Shown here: positions 34,630-43,347 of the stretch, in pieces | Numbering within the stretch: the stretch's first letter is position 1 | Layout: each line of letters opens with the position of its first letter | Source: Flavobacterium sp. KACC 22761 | GTDB taxonomy: Bacteria; Bacteroidota; Bacteroidia; Flavobacteriales; Flavobacteriaceae | Length of the DNA stretch: 64,000 bases | NCBI RefSeq assembly: GCF_034058155.1 | Contig: NZ_CP139148.1 | Coordinates: 2,542,001-2,606,000, forward strand | Direction: 5' to 3' | Program-made: the position numbers and the translations under genes | Notes under the pieces: generated by a model | The model's input: the letters and a program-made list of their open reading frames with translations, nothing else | What the model was told of the DNA's origin: nothing | The model's database searches: none

Positions 34630-36465
34630 ATGAAACATTTATTTTTCAGAATAGTATTGCTTTTTGCAATAGCAACTGGATTTTCGCAGAATGCAGAAAA
34701 AAAAGGAATTATAAAATTTGTACAACTTACAGACTTGCATGTTTCTGTGGGAAATGACAATGATTTTTTGTTGCAAAACATCGTAAAAGAAATCAACAAT
34801 TCGGACAATGAATTTGTAGTCGTAACCGGAGATTTAACCAATCGAGGTGCTGATGACGAATTAAAACAGGTTCATGCAATCCTTTCAAAATTAACAAAAC
34901 CGTATTATGTAATTTCGGGTAATCACGAGACGAACTGGAGCGAAAGCGCGGGACTTACTTATAAAAAGATATTTGGAGAAGATCGATTTGTATTTTCAAA
35001 GGGAGATTATCTTTTTATTGGATATCCATGCGGGCCATACATGAAAATGGGTGATGGTTTTGTAAAACACGAAGATGTACTTTGGTTAGATAAAACGTTG
35101 AAAGATAGTTTGAAAGGAAACAATAAAAAAGTACTCAATTTTGCTCATTATCCAATGGATAATAGTGTAAGCAATTATAAAGAAGTACTTTCTGTTTTGC
35201 AGAAATATCCAACTGTCGCGAGCTTTTGTGGTCACGGACATACTTTGAGAAAATATGATTTTTCTGGTTTGAGCGGTTTAATGGGAACTTCTATAACTTC
35301 GTTGGACGGTAAAACTCAAAGTTATAACGAATTAATTATCAGTAATGACAGTATCAGTATTTATCAAAAAGAAATTGATAAACCAGGTGTTTTCAAATTT
35401 TCTGTTCCGACAAAACCATCAAAAATTGAAATTCCCAAGGATGATTTTCCGGCAATTGGTCCTTTTTTGAAAGACGACGCTTCGATTTACAGTCTTCCTT
35501 CATTTGACAAAAAGAATTTTTATTTTGCGAATTCTCTAGGCGAAATAGAATCTGTAAATTTGAAAGACAAAAAAATAAATTGGAAAACAAAAACTGGAAA
35601 CGCCATTTATTTTTCGCCGACAATTGTGAAAAATAATCTCGTTGTTGGAACGATCGAAGGAAATCTTTTAGGATTTGATTCACAATCAGGAAAACAAAAA
35701 TGGAATATTGCTGTTGGAGGTGTTTTAGTGGGTTCTCCAATCGCCGAAAACAACAAGGTTTATACGGCAAGTTCGACTTCATTTGTTTGTGCAGATGCTT
35801 TGACCGGTAAGGTAATTTGGAAAAAAGAAATGCCACAGTCTTATTCTCAAGGAATACCTTTGATTCAGGGAGATAAAATCATTTTTGGGGTTTGGGATAC
35901 TTATGTGTATTGCTTAAATAAAAATACAGGAGAGTTAATTTGGAAATGGAATAATGGCAATGACAAACAAATTTTATATTCGGCTGGAAATGTAAATATG
36001 GTTTCGACAAAAAGCCGGCTTTATTTTGTGACACCACAGCGCTTTTTGACCATTTTGGATATTGAAACTGGAAAAACGCTTTTAAGAACTTCGAAGTGGA
36101 AAATTAGAGAATCGATGGGAAAAAGCCAGGACGGGAAATGGTTTTATGGCAAAACAATGGATGGATTGCTTTTAAGAGTGCCACTTTCTGATGATCTTGA
36201 ATTGACAGAAGAAAATGTAGAAAAACAAAGTAAAGTTTTGGATTTGAAATTAGGCTACGAACACAATCCAGCAGGAATTTTAGAAAAAGACAACAAAATC
36301 TACATCGGAAGCAGAAAAGGCGAAGTGATACTAGTCGATGCAGAAAAATTTGAAATCATAAAACAAATCACTTTAGGAAGTTCAAGTGTAAATGGTTTCA
36401 CAATTGATGCCCAAGGCAGAGTTTGGACTTCTCTAGTCGAAGGCGGGATTTATTTGTTAAATTAA
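34630..36465 (+). CDS. Secreted metallophosphoesterase with C-terminal PQQ-type beta-propeller
   Basis: 611 residues with a signal peptide (MKHLFFRIVLLFAIATGFSQ). Residues about 25-240 form a calcineurin-like phosphoesterase domain with the metal motifs QLTDLH, VVTGDLTNRG, SGNHET and CGHGHT. Residues about 270-611 are PQQ-like propeller blades (LKDKKINWKTKTGNAIYF, DALTGKVIWKKEMPQS, LNKNTGELIWKWNNG). The phosphatase would act in the periplasm or outside; the substrate is unknown. Its position at the head of a glycosidase unit suggests a phosphorylated cell-envelope component, but this is speculative. Confidence 0.85.
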   Translation: MKHLFFRIVLLFAIATGFSQNAEKKGIIKFVQLTDLHVSVGNDNDFLLQNIVKEINNSDNEFVVVTGDLTNRGADDELKQVHAILSKLTKPYYVISGNHETNWSESAGLTYKKIFGEDRFVFSKGDYLFIGYPCGPYMKMGDGFVKHEDVLWLDKTLKDSLKGNNKKVLNFAHYPMDNSVSNYKEVLSVLQKYPTVASFCGHGHTLRKYDFSGLSGLMGTSITSLDGKTQSYNELIISNDSISIYQKEIDKPGVFKFSVPTKPSKIEIPKDDFPAIGPFLKDDASIYSLPSFDKKNFYFANSLGEIESVNLKDKKINWKTKTGNAIYFSPTIVKNNLVVGTIEGNLLGFDSQSGKQKWNIAVGGVLVGSPIAENNKVYTASSTSFVCADALTGKVIWKKEMPQSYSQGIPLIQGDKIIFGVWDTYVYCLNKNTGELIWKWNNGNDKQILYSAGNVNMVSTKSRLYFVTPQRFLTILDIETGKTLLRTSKWKIRESMGKSQDGKWFYGKTMDGLLLRVPLSDDLELTEENVEKQSKVLDLKLGYEHNPAGILEKDNKIYIGSRKGEVILVDAEKFEIIKQITLGSSSVNGFTIDAQGRVWTSLVEGGIYLLN

Positions 36466-36489
36466 GTTTTTTTATTGCGCATGAAATTG

Positions 36490-36566
36490 CTCGCAAAGTC
36501 GCAGGGACACGCAAAGAAAAATAAAAGATTTAAAAATAAAACTTTGCGCTTTCGCGACTTTGCGAG
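36490..36566. repeat. Nested inverted repeat of the GCAAAG class
   Basis: CTCGCAAAGTCGC (36490-36502) pairs with GCGACTTTGCGAG (36554-36566), and inside it CGCAAAG (36510-36516) pairs with CTTTGCG (36542-36548). It shares the GCAAAG / CTTTGC composition and nested design of the element at 8316-8546. It lies between two same-strand genes, in the leader of the GHL10 gene. Confidence 0.75.
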
Positions 36567-36633
36567 ATTTAAAAATAAAGATGAGTTAAAAAAACTTTGC
36601 GAACATAGCGTAACTGTACACAACCATATTATT

Positions 36634-38115
36634 ATGAAAAGCATAAAAATTATAATTCTAGTTTTGCTGATTCATGCCAAAATCTTCAGTCAGCAATCTC
36701 CAAAAAGAGAAATGCGCGCCGCGTGGATTTCTACAGTAGAAAATATCGACTGGCCGTCTAAACCCGGTTTGTCAGATAAAGAAATGAAAGCCGAAATGAT
36801 TACACTTTTGGATAATCTACGTTCGTATAATCTGAACACTGTAATTTTTCAAATTCGCCCAACTGCCGATGCTTTTTACAAATCGACAAAAGAGCCAGCT
36901 TCGCATTGGATAACCGGAACTCAAGGCGTTGCGCCAGGCTTTGATCCGTTGCAAATGATGATTGATGAAGCAGGAAAACGTGGCATGAACGTGCATGTTT
37001 GGCTGAATCCGTATCGTGTTCAGAAAGACACTGTTAGAGATGTGCTTTCAAAAAATCATTTATATTTTAAGAGACCAGACCTTTTCCTGACATATGGAAA
37101 AACGAGATATTTTAATCCAGGCTTACAAGAAACCAGAGATTTTGTCGCTTCTGTTGTAGGTGAAATTGTTCGTAAGTATGATATTCAGGCCGTTCATATG
37201 GATGATTATTTTTATCCGTATAAAATTGCGGGACAAGAATTTCCAGACGAAAAAGCATTTGCGAAAGAACCGCGCCAATTTAAAGACAAAGACGATTGGA
37301 GAAGAGACAATGTCGATTTAATCATCAAACAAATCAGAGATACGATTATTGCCAATAAACCAGAAGTTGAATTCGGAATTTCGCCTTTTGGAGTTTGGAG
37401 AAATAGTGCCAAAGATTCTGAAGGTTCTAAAACTACTGCGGGAGCTACAAATTATGATGATTTGTATGCCAATATCTTAAAATGGCAAAAAGAAAACTGG
37501 ATTGATTATGTAACGCCGCAAATATATTGGCACATTGGTTTTGACAAGGCAAATTTTGAAGTTTTGGCAAAGTGGTGGGCCGAACATAAATTCGGAGCAA
37601 ATGTTTATGTGGGACATGGCGAATACAAAATTTCAACTACTGCCAAAGAACCAGAGTGGAGAAGCCCTGATCAAATCGTAAAACAAATTGAAATGATTCG
37701 CAAATTCCCTCAAATTGAAGGTTCGATGCACTTTACAGCTTCCAATTTTCTGAAAAAAGGTGATACGTTACGACAGCCTTTACTCCAAAAAGAATACAAA
37801 TATATCGCTTTGACTCCCGAAGCAAACAGAATTACAAGATTAAAGCCTGAAAAGCCTACAAATGCTGTGATTGCAAAAAAAGGCGACAAAGCAATTTTGA
37901 CTTGGAAACCTGCAGTTAACGACAAGAAATATGTGATTTACAGATTTCCAAAAGGAAAAATAACTGATTTCTCAAATCCATCAACTATTTATTATGTGAC
38001 AACAGCTCTAAAACTGGAAGTTCCAAATGCTAATTTGGAAAATTATGTTTACGCGCTCACCGCTTTGAGTCAAACCCAGACAGAAAGCAGTCCCATAGAA
38101 TTTACAGTAAAATAA
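36634..38115 (+). CDS. GHL10-family glycosidase (DUF187, DigH/YngK-like)
   Basis: 493 residues from ATG 36634, which gives a signal peptide (MKSIKIIILVLLIHAKIFSQ); the upstream in-frame ATGs lie in the repeat element and are not credible. Residues about 25-335 are a TIM-barrel GHL10 domain (REMRAAWISTVENIDWPSK, HVWLNPYRVQ, AVHMDDYFYPYK, FGISPFGVWRN, DYVTPQIYWH). The last ~90 residues look like a fibronectin-III domain. E. coli DigH of this family cleaves peptidoglycan glycan strands lacking peptides. This fits the neighbouring amino-sugar genes. GH20 follows 11 bp downstream. Confidence 0.87.
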   Translation: MKSIKIIILVLLIHAKIFSQQSPKREMRAAWISTVENIDWPSKPGLSDKEMKAEMITLLDNLRSYNLNTVIFQIRPTADAFYKSTKEPASHWITGTQGVAPGFDPLQMMIDEAGKRGMNVHVWLNPYRVQKDTVRDVLSKNHLYFKRPDLFLTYGKTRYFNPGLQETRDFVASVVGEIVRKYDIQAVHMDDYFYPYKIAGQEFPDEKAFAKEPRQFKDKDDWRRDNVDLIIKQIRDTIIANKPEVEFGISPFGVWRNSAKDSEGSKTTAGATNYDDLYANILKWQKENWIDYVTPQIYWHIGFDKANFEVLAKWWAEHKFGANVYVGHGEYKISTTAKEPEWRSPDQIVKQIEMIRKFPQIEGSMHFTASNFLKKGDTLRQPLLQKEYKYIALTPEANRITRLKPEKPTNAVIAKKGDKAILTWKPAVNDKKYVIYRFPKGKITDFSNPSTIYYVTTALKLEVPNANLENYVYALTALSQTQTESSPIEFTVK

Positions 38116-38126
38116 AGTATCAAGAA

Positions 38127-40628
38127 ATGAGAAAAAGTATTCTCCTAATTGCCTTATTTCTAAGCTCATTAAGTTTTGTACAAGCCCAAAAATTAGATAT
38201 AATTCCGAAACCAGTTTCAGTGCAACAAAATTCCGGACAATTGGTTTTGCCTTCAGTATTAAAAGTTGTTGTAGATAAAAAACTAAAAAATAGTGCCGAT
38301 TATATTTCGGCAAGCATTTCAAAAAATACCGGAATTAATCCAATTGTTTCCCTTGGAAAAAAACATGGAAAAAATGCGATTTCATTTTTAGTAGATAAAA
38401 AATTAGAGCTTCCAAATGAAGGTTATCAATTAGACATAAACGAAAAAGGGATTTTCGTAAAAGGGAAAACTACAAATGGAGTCTTAAACGGACTTCAGAC
38501 TTTAGCTCAAATTTGTTCTGCAAAAGAAGTTAAAAAAGGAACCGTTCCGTTTGTGAAAATTGAAGATTATCCTCGTTTTGATTGGCGCGGTATGATGCTC
38601 GATTGTTCGCGACAATTTTTTGACAAACAAACTGTCAAGAATTATATCGATTGGTTGGCAGCTCATAAAATGAATGTTTTTCATTGGCATTTAACCGATG
38701 ACAACGGTTGGAGAATCGAAATAAAATCAATGCCCGATTTAACTTTAAAAGGCGCTTGGAGAGGTCCTGGAGAAGTTTTATTGCCATCTTACGGCTCAGG
38801 AGACAAACGTTACGGAGGTTTTTATACGCAAGAAGATATTAAGGAAGTAGTGGCTTATGCCGCTAATCGTGGCATTTCAGTTATGCCAGAACTTGAAATT
38901 CCGGGGCACTCGCGTGCAGTAACGGCTTCATATCCAGAAATTGGGTGCGAAATTAGCCAGGAACTTAAAAGTGTTCAAGGCGAAGTAAAAAATGTTTGGT
39001 GCGTTGGACGTGAAGAAAATTATGATATTTTGGATTCGATCATTAGAGAAGTTTCGGGATTATTTCCTTTTGAATATATTCATGTGGCGGGCGACGAAGT
39101 CAATCGTGCAAATTGGGAGCATTGTCCAAAATGCCAAGCTCTGATGGCAAAAGAAGGTTTTACAGACAGTTTTCAGCTTCAGAATTATTTCTTTAAAAGA
39201 GTTCAAAAAATTGTAGACAAATACCATAAAAAAACAGACGGCTGGAATGAAATCTTGAAAGGTGGAGAAGTCAACCCAAATACGTTGATTTCGGCTTGGC
39301 AAGGAATTAATTACGGAATTGAATCTGCTAAAAAAGGATACAAAACCATTATGATGCCGGGACAATTTTTGTATTTTGACATGGCACAATCTGAAACAGA
39401 ACGCGGTCATCGCTGGGCGGCAATCACCGATACAAAGCACGCTTATTCGTTTGAGCCAATTCCAGATTCGGATTTAACGGCGGAAGAACAAAAAAATATA
39501 ATTGGAGTTCAAGGTGCATTGTGGAGCGAATATTTGGATCGTCCGGCGAGAATTATGGAATACCAAAGTTATCCGAGAATTACGGCTTTGTCTGAAATGG
39601 GCTGGTCTAAAAAAGAAGATAAAAACTGGGATGATTTTTACGGAAGATTAACCAACAGTCATTTAAAAAGATTGGCCGATATGGGAATTGCTTTTAGAGA
39701 TTTTCCTCCAACGGCAATTTATAAAAACGGAACAATTACAGTGACGCCACCTTATGAAGGCGCGATTGTAAGATTTGATAAAGATGGAAATGAGCCCACA
39801 AGACAATCGCCTTTGTACACAGGACCAATTCAAACGAAAGATTACGAACAGTATAGATTTAGGGTTTTCTTTAATGAAACTTCGGCAAGTCCTGCAGTGA
39901 AAGTGGAGAAATTGCCTGTTGCAACCTGGAATACAGCTAAAGCCGAGGTTTTAACCATTTCAGAAAATATATCAGAACATGTTGATAAAAAGGGAATTTG
40001 GTATTTGAATTTTAATCCGACTGATGACGGCGCAAACGGAACAATTAAAAATGTTTCTCTTTTTGAAAATGACAAACTATTGCAGGCTTATTCAGACGAA
40101 AAAGCTTTGAGATCAAAACCGCGTTTGAGATTTTTGATTGAAAATTACAACGAAAAAAACACCTACAGATTAGATTTTACTGTTGAAAACAAAGAAGAGA
40201 GAAAATCTGCAGCAAATGTAAAATTCATTTGTTCACCGTATCAGGAACCAGAAGTTAAAGTAACTTCATCAATGGCAGAAAATACGAAGTTTCCAATTGC
40301 GAATCTGCAAGATTATAATGAAGAATCGTATATGCGCACTGATGTTGCCTGCAAAGATGGCGATTGGATTTTATATACCTTTACTACTCCTGTAATTTCT
40401 TCTAAAATTGATGTTTTAAGCGGCATTCCGCATCATCCGAGATTTATCATAAACAACGGTTATGTTGAGTTTTCATACAACGGAATTGATTTTATAAAAG
40501 GCGATAATTTTGATTACGGAAATGCATCAATTTATCCGAAACAGCCTGTAAAAGCAGTTAGAATAAAAATTACAGGAACCAATAATGAGCCTTTGATGGC
40601 AGGGCAGGACTTAAAAATTAATCCATAG
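38127..40628 (+). CDS. GH20 beta-N-acetylhexosaminidase with C-terminal discoidin-like domain
   Basis: 833 residues with a signal peptide (MRKSILLIALFLSSLSFVQA). Residues about 20-140 are the GH20 N-terminal domain; 150-500 the catalytic barrel with FHWHLTDDNGWRIEIK, MPELEIPGHSRA and HVAGDEVNRANW, in which the Asp-Glu pair performs the substrate-assisted mechanism. Then comes a chitobiase-like C-terminal region, and from about 690 an F5/8 type C (discoidin)-like carbohydrate-binding domain. The enzyme releases GlcNAc/GalNAc from glycan ends. It is coupled closely with GHL10 upstream (11 bp) and the serine hydrolase downstream (4 bp). Confidence 0.92.
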   Translation: MRKSILLIALFLSSLSFVQAQKLDIIPKPVSVQQNSGQLVLPSVLKVVVDKKLKNSADYISASISKNTGINPIVSLGKKHGKNAISFLVDKKLELPNEGYQLDINEKGIFVKGKTTNGVLNGLQTLAQICSAKEVKKGTVPFVKIEDYPRFDWRGMMLDCSRQFFDKQTVKNYIDWLAAHKMNVFHWHLTDDNGWRIEIKSMPDLTLKGAWRGPGEVLLPSYGSGDKRYGGFYTQEDIKEVVAYAANRGISVMPELEIPGHSRAVTASYPEIGCEISQELKSVQGEVKNVWCVGREENYDILDSIIREVSGLFPFEYIHVAGDEVNRANWEHCPKCQALMAKEGFTDSFQLQNYFFKRVQKIVDKYHKKTDGWNEILKGGEVNPNTLISAWQGINYGIESAKKGYKTIMMPGQFLYFDMAQSETERGHRWAAITDTKHAYSFEPIPDSDLTAEEQKNIIGVQGALWSEYLDRPARIMEYQSYPRITALSEMGWSKKEDKNWDDFYGRLTNSHLKRLADMGIAFRDFPPTAIYKNGTITVTPPYEGAIVRFDKDGNEPTRQSPLYTGPIQTKDYEQYRFRVFFNETSASPAVKVEKLPVATWNTAKAEVLTISENISEHVDKKGIWYLNFNPTDDGANGTIKNVSLFENDKLLQAYSDEKALRSKPRLRFLIENYNEKNTYRLDFTVENKEERKSAANVKFICSPYQEPEVKVTSSMAENTKFPIANLQDYNEESYMRTDVACKDGDWILYTFTTPVISSKIDVLSGIPHHPRFIINNGYVEFSYNGIDFIKGDNFDYGNASIYPKQPVKAVRIKITGTNNEPLMAGQDLKINP

Positions 40629-40632
40629 AAAT

Positions 40633-41937
40633 ATGAAAAATATAGTGAACAAGATTGTAGCGATCTGCTTAATTTCGTTAAGCATAAACAGTTATTCTCA
40701 AGAGAATTCTAAGAAATCTTTTGATGTTAAACGAAATCAAGTTTATATCGATTCAATGATGACCAACGCGCTTGAAAAAGGCTTTTTTCCAGGAGCACAA
40801 ATTATTGTTGGAACAGGAGATTCTAATTTGATAATCAAAAATTATGGCTATCATGATTATACTAAAAAACAAAAGGTAAAATCAGATGATGTTTTTGATT
40901 TGGCTTCGATGTCTAAAGTTTTAGGAGCAACACTTGTTACAATGCGTTTGGTTGGAGATGGAAAAATCAAACTTACAGATCAAGTAGGTGAAATTGTTCC
41001 AATGTACAAAAATACAGCGATTTCCGATTTAACGCTTTTTGAGTTGCTGACGCATACTTCTGGACTAACGCCAAGCATTACTTTTTATCAGGCGTTGCTT
41101 TCTACACCAGATAATTCGCCTTTGTTGAGCAATCAAAAATCAGAGCAATATCCACAGCAATTTGATAATATGTTTGTCAACAAAAACATTGTTTATGATT
41201 CAAAATATCTTGTTTTTCAGCCGAAAGAAAATTGGATTCAGATTTATAAAAACATGTGGCTGAATCCAGAATTTTATCCATCGGTTTATGAAAGGATTGC
41301 GAAAGCAAATACAAATCCGAGAGGAAAATATTTGTACAGTGATTTAAATTTGCTTTTGGTAAAACAAATGATCGAAACCAAAACTGGAAAGAAATTAGAT
41401 CAGCTGACAAATGAAATTTATACGCAATTAGGCATTTCAAAAATTGGATATAATCCACTAAAATGGACTTCTATAGATAATGTAATGCCAACGGAAGTAG
41501 ATAATTTTTTCAGAAAAGACACCATCAAAGGTTATGTGCATGATGAAGCGGCAGCTATTTTTGGAGGCGTTTCGGGAAATGCAGGTTTATTTGCAAATGC
41601 CGAATCAATTGCTGTAATCTGCAAAATGCTAATGAATAACGGAAATTATAAAGGAAAACAAATTCTAAAAGCCAAAGTTGTAAAAGAGTTTACAGAATCG
41701 CCACTCGCTAAAGAAGGCATTTACCGCGGTTTAGGTTTTGACAAAAGAAAACCAGATGAGTTTTTTACAAAAGATGATTTTGGACATACCGGTTTTACGG
41801 GAACATTTTTCTTTATGAATCCAAACACAAATCGATTTGTAGTTATTCTGACAAATCGCGTAAACCCAACCCGAACAAACAGATTGATGTATAAAGATGA
41901 TTTTAGTGCTAAAATCTGGAGGCAAATTAATAAGTAA
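40633..41937 (+). CDS. Secreted serine hydrolase, class C beta-lactamase family (AmiE-like)
   Basis: 434 residues with an N-terminal signal peptide. Catalytic motifs are SMSK (S-x-x-K, about residue 94), YSD (about 237) and HTG (about 380). The C-terminal part (RGLGFDKR then FGHTGFTG) is clearly related to the C-terminal domain of the NagZ fusion on the other strand, so the locus carries a fused and a free copy. B. subtilis AmiE of this family is a MurNAc-L-alanine amidase; an esterase or D-peptidase role is possible. ATG is only 4 bp after the GH20 stop, so the two are translationally coupled. Confidence 0.87.
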   Translation: MKNIVNKIVAICLISLSINSYSQENSKKSFDVKRNQVYIDSMMTNALEKGFFPGAQIIVGTGDSNLIIKNYGYHDYTKKQKVKSDDVFDLASMSKVLGATLVTMRLVGDGKIKLTDQVGEIVPMYKNTAISDLTLFELLTHTSGLTPSITFYQALLSTPDNSPLLSNQKSEQYPQQFDNMFVNKNIVYDSKYLVFQPKENWIQIYKNMWLNPEFYPSVYERIAKANTNPRGKYLYSDLNLLLVKQMIETKTGKKLDQLTNEIYTQLGISKIGYNPLKWTSIDNVMPTEVDNFFRKDTIKGYVHDEAAAIFGGVSGNAGLFANAESIAVICKMLMNNGNYKGKQILKAKVVKEFTESPLAKEGIYRGLGFDKRKPDEFFTKDDFGHTGFTGTFFFMNPNTNRFVVILTNRVNPTRTNRLMYKDDFSAKIWRQINK

Positions 41938-41953
41938 AAAAGTTTTTTTTTTC

Positions 41954-42067
41954 GCCACGACTCGAGCGATAGCGAACAGGCGAAGCAATTCACGAATTAT
42001 TGAAAAATAATATGTGTAATTATGGGATTTTTATTTACACAAATTAGCAAAATTTAATTCGTGAATT
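41954..42067. repeat. Intergenic inverted repeat of the AATTCACGAATT class
   Basis: AATTCACGAATTA (41987-41999) pairs with TAATTCGTGAATT (42055-42067); inside, TGTGTAA (42013-42019) pairs with TTACACA (42035-42041). A GC-rich flank (CGCCACGACTCGAGCGATAG) starts at 41954. It has the same nested architecture as the other two repeats but different sequence, and separates the serine hydrolase from nagA. Confidence 0.7.
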
Positions 42068-42132
42068 TGTGGACAAAGAAGAGGAATTACTTTTGAGGAA
42101 GCTCAAATTAGTATAAAATAAATTTAAGTAAA

Positions 42133-43269
42133 ATGAAACAAGCCATTATCAATGCAGTCGTTCACACAGGAGAGGAAATAATCAATAATGGAGTTATTGT
42201 TGTTGAAAATGGAAAAATTCTTTCAATTCAAAATGAAATTCCAACTGCCATTGAAACCCTTGATTTGAAGGGAAAACATATTGCATCAGGTTTTATTGAT
42301 ATTCAAATAAATGGAGGAGAAAGGCTTTATTTCAGCCAAACTCCAACGGAAGAAGCAATTCAGGATATTTATGATGCTAGTCGCAAATATGGAACAACGC
42401 AGGTGCTTCCGTGTTTGATATCATCTTCAAATGAAACTATTCTGCAAGGAATTGAGGCTGTTCGCAATTATCGAGCAAAATACGATAATGGTGTAATCGG
42501 AATGCATTTAGAAGGGCCATTTTTGAATCCGTTACGAAGAGGCGCGCACAGTATCGATCAGGTTCGAAAACCTACAAACAAAGAGCTTGAAGAAATTATC
42601 AAATACGGGAGAGATGTTATAAAAGTCATCACGATTGCTCCAGAATGTTTTACAGAAGAACAGCTTGAGATGTTGCTGGAAAGCGGTATAGTAATTTCGA
42701 TTGGGCATTCGACAATTTCGTATAACGAAGCACAGCCTTATTTTGCAAAAGGAATTAAACTGGTAACACATTTGTTTAATGCGATGACTCAATTTGGGCA
42801 TCGCGAACCGGGTTTAGTTGGTGCGTCTTTGGAAAATGAAAATGTATTTACACCCGTTATTTTAGATGGTTCGCATTGCGATTATGCCGCGGCAAGATTA
42901 GCGTATAAACTTAAGCAAGATAAGTTCTTTTTGATTAGTGATGCCACATTTTTAGGACGAAAAGTGACCAACTTCAATTGGGACAATTTTGATGCTCATC
43001 TTGACAATGGATTTTACAGAAATAAAGACGGCAATTTGGCTGGAGCATCGATCTCGATGTTAGAGGCGGTGCAAAATGCCCACAATCATTTGAATGTTTC
43101 TGTTGATGAAGCGCTGAAAATGGGATCTTCTCGCGTGGCAAATGCAATTGGTTTAGGAGATAAATACGGAAAAATAAAAACTGGATTTCCAGCCACTTTT
43201 GTCAAATTCGATGATGATTTATCTGAGATAGAAACTTTTGATTTTCTTAATACCAATCGGTTATTATGA
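42133..43269 (+). CDS. nagA: NagA, N-acetylglucosamine-6-phosphate deacetylase
   Basis: 378 residues, cytoplasmic amidohydrolase. SGFIDIQINGGERLYFS matches the NGCGG region of single-metal NagA enzymes. MHLEGPFLNP carries the metal-binding Glu, ISIGHSTISYNEA and LVTHLFNAM the two His ligands, and ISDATF the catalytic Asp. It converts GlcNAc-6-P to GlcN-6-P and acetate, i.e. the next step after MurQ. It is the last recognisable gene of the amino-sugar locus and is separated from the serine hydrolase by the inverted repeat. Confidence 0.95.
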   Translation: MKQAIINAVVHTGEEIINNGVIVVENGKILSIQNEIPTAIETLDLKGKHIASGFIDIQINGGERLYFSQTPTEEAIQDIYDASRKYGTTQVLPCLISSSNETILQGIEAVRNYRAKYDNGVIGMHLEGPFLNPLRRGAHSIDQVRKPTNKELEEIIKYGRDVIKVITIAPECFTEEQLEMLLESGIVISIGHSTISYNEAQPYFAKGIKLVTHLFNAMTQFGHREPGLVGASLENENVFTPVILDGSHCDYAAARLAYKLKQDKFFLISDATFLGRKVTNFNWDNFDAHLDNGFYRNKDGNLAGASISMLEAVQNAHNHLNVSVDEALKMGSSRVANAIGLGDKYGKIKTGFPATFVKFDDDLSEIETFDFLNTNRLL

Positions 43270-43347
43270 TGTTGTTTTTCATTTTTAAAAATGTATTTTT
43301 GAAAAGAAAATAAAATTTTTTTTACAAATTCAAAACTCCAAATCATA

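Noticed and set aside
35393..35836. 147-codon antisense frame inside the metallophosphoesterase gene
   Set aside because: The opposite strand codes for a convincing PQQ-propeller protein; the antisense translation has no domain features.
36475..36633. N-terminal extension of the GHL10 protein from the upstream ATG
   Set aside because: The extension is encoded by the inverted-repeat element and would place about 50 basic residues before a proper signal peptide.
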